A program made the translations under genes and the position numbers. The notes under the pieces were generated by a model that had not been told where the DNA came from, ran no database searches, and worked only from the letters and a program-made list of their open reading frames with translations. Positions 5,188 through 5,285 of a stretch of 5,285 bases of DNA are shown here, one piece after another. This DNA is from Bacillota bacterium (GTDB lineage: Bacteria; Bacillota; DTU025). The stretch spans positions 1 to 5,285 of the forward strand of contig DMOT01000033.1 in the NCBI GenBank assembly GCA_003456765.1. The letters are read 5' to 3'. Position 1 is the stretch's first letter, and each line of letters begins with the position of its first letter.

Positions 5188-5285
5188 CGAGTCTTGGCAT
5201 AGACACCAACTCCTCGCTTGCCTGCGCGCGTATGGTTTTTCAAGGCGACGAGTCGGGCGAGCCCCATGGTCCGCGTTCGGGTTGT

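Noticed and set aside
4808..5209. Minus-strand frame with Gly-Phe repeats
   Set aside because: The Gly-Phe run is just the hexamer tract read on the other strand, and the rest is antisense to the better-supported remnant at 4847-5077.
5210..5285. Possible tRNA-like or coding start at the right edge
   Set aside because: The GCGTTCGGGTT segment faintly recalls a T-arm, but no acceptor or anticodon stem can be drawn, and no frame looks like a protein.

Overview
The window looks like a piece of a bacterial chromosome of moderate GC content with strong, near-consensus Shine-Dalgarno sites (AAGGAGG-type). Both exported proteins carry ordinary Sec signal peptides, and one of them is held by a C-terminal membrane segment. 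This fits an anaerobic Gram-positive (Bacillota-like) lineage, but no marker gene is present and the taxonomy is inference only.

Layout. (1) At the left edge, on the minus strand, is the N-terminal 127 codons of a Gfo/Idh/MocA-type NAD(P)-dependent sugar dehydrogenase, preceded by a strong RBS and two tandem palindromes (417-452). (2) 609-1592, minus strand: a secreted, C-terminally membrane-anchored protein with WD40-like (PD40) beta-propeller repeats. It has a good sigma70-type promoter at 1782-1810 and a leader of roughly 180 nt with two hairpins next to the RBS. (3) 1610-2055 is a divergent control region holding that promoter, a candidate rightward promoter and a 10-bp direct repeat just downstream of it. 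(4) 2056-3168, plus strand: a ROK-family transcriptional regulator with an N-terminal winged HTH, a degenerate phosphate loop and a shortened C-terminal lobe. (5) 3324-4715, plus strand: a secreted alkaline-phosphatase-superfamily phosphodiesterase/pyrophosphatase-type hydrolase with a complete two-metal active site. Its Shine-Dalgarno lies 51 nt upstream of the ATG, but a nested hairpin between them would bring the two to about 9 nt. (6) 4753-4798: a long hairpin, probably the 3' end of the hydrolase transcript. (7) 4778-5077: an apparent C-terminal remnant of another protein abutting that hairpin. (8) 5078-5285: no convincing gene, but a short hexanucleotide tandem repeat.

How it may work together (inference): a sugar-responsive ROK repressor sits between a divergent surface propeller protein and a downstream exported phosphohydrolase, with a sugar dehydrogenase nearby. 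This would suit a small locus for sensing or processing an extracellular phosphorylated or glycosylated compound. The substrate cannot be read from the sequence. The most unusual feature is the apparent structure-bridged translation start of the hydrolase gene.
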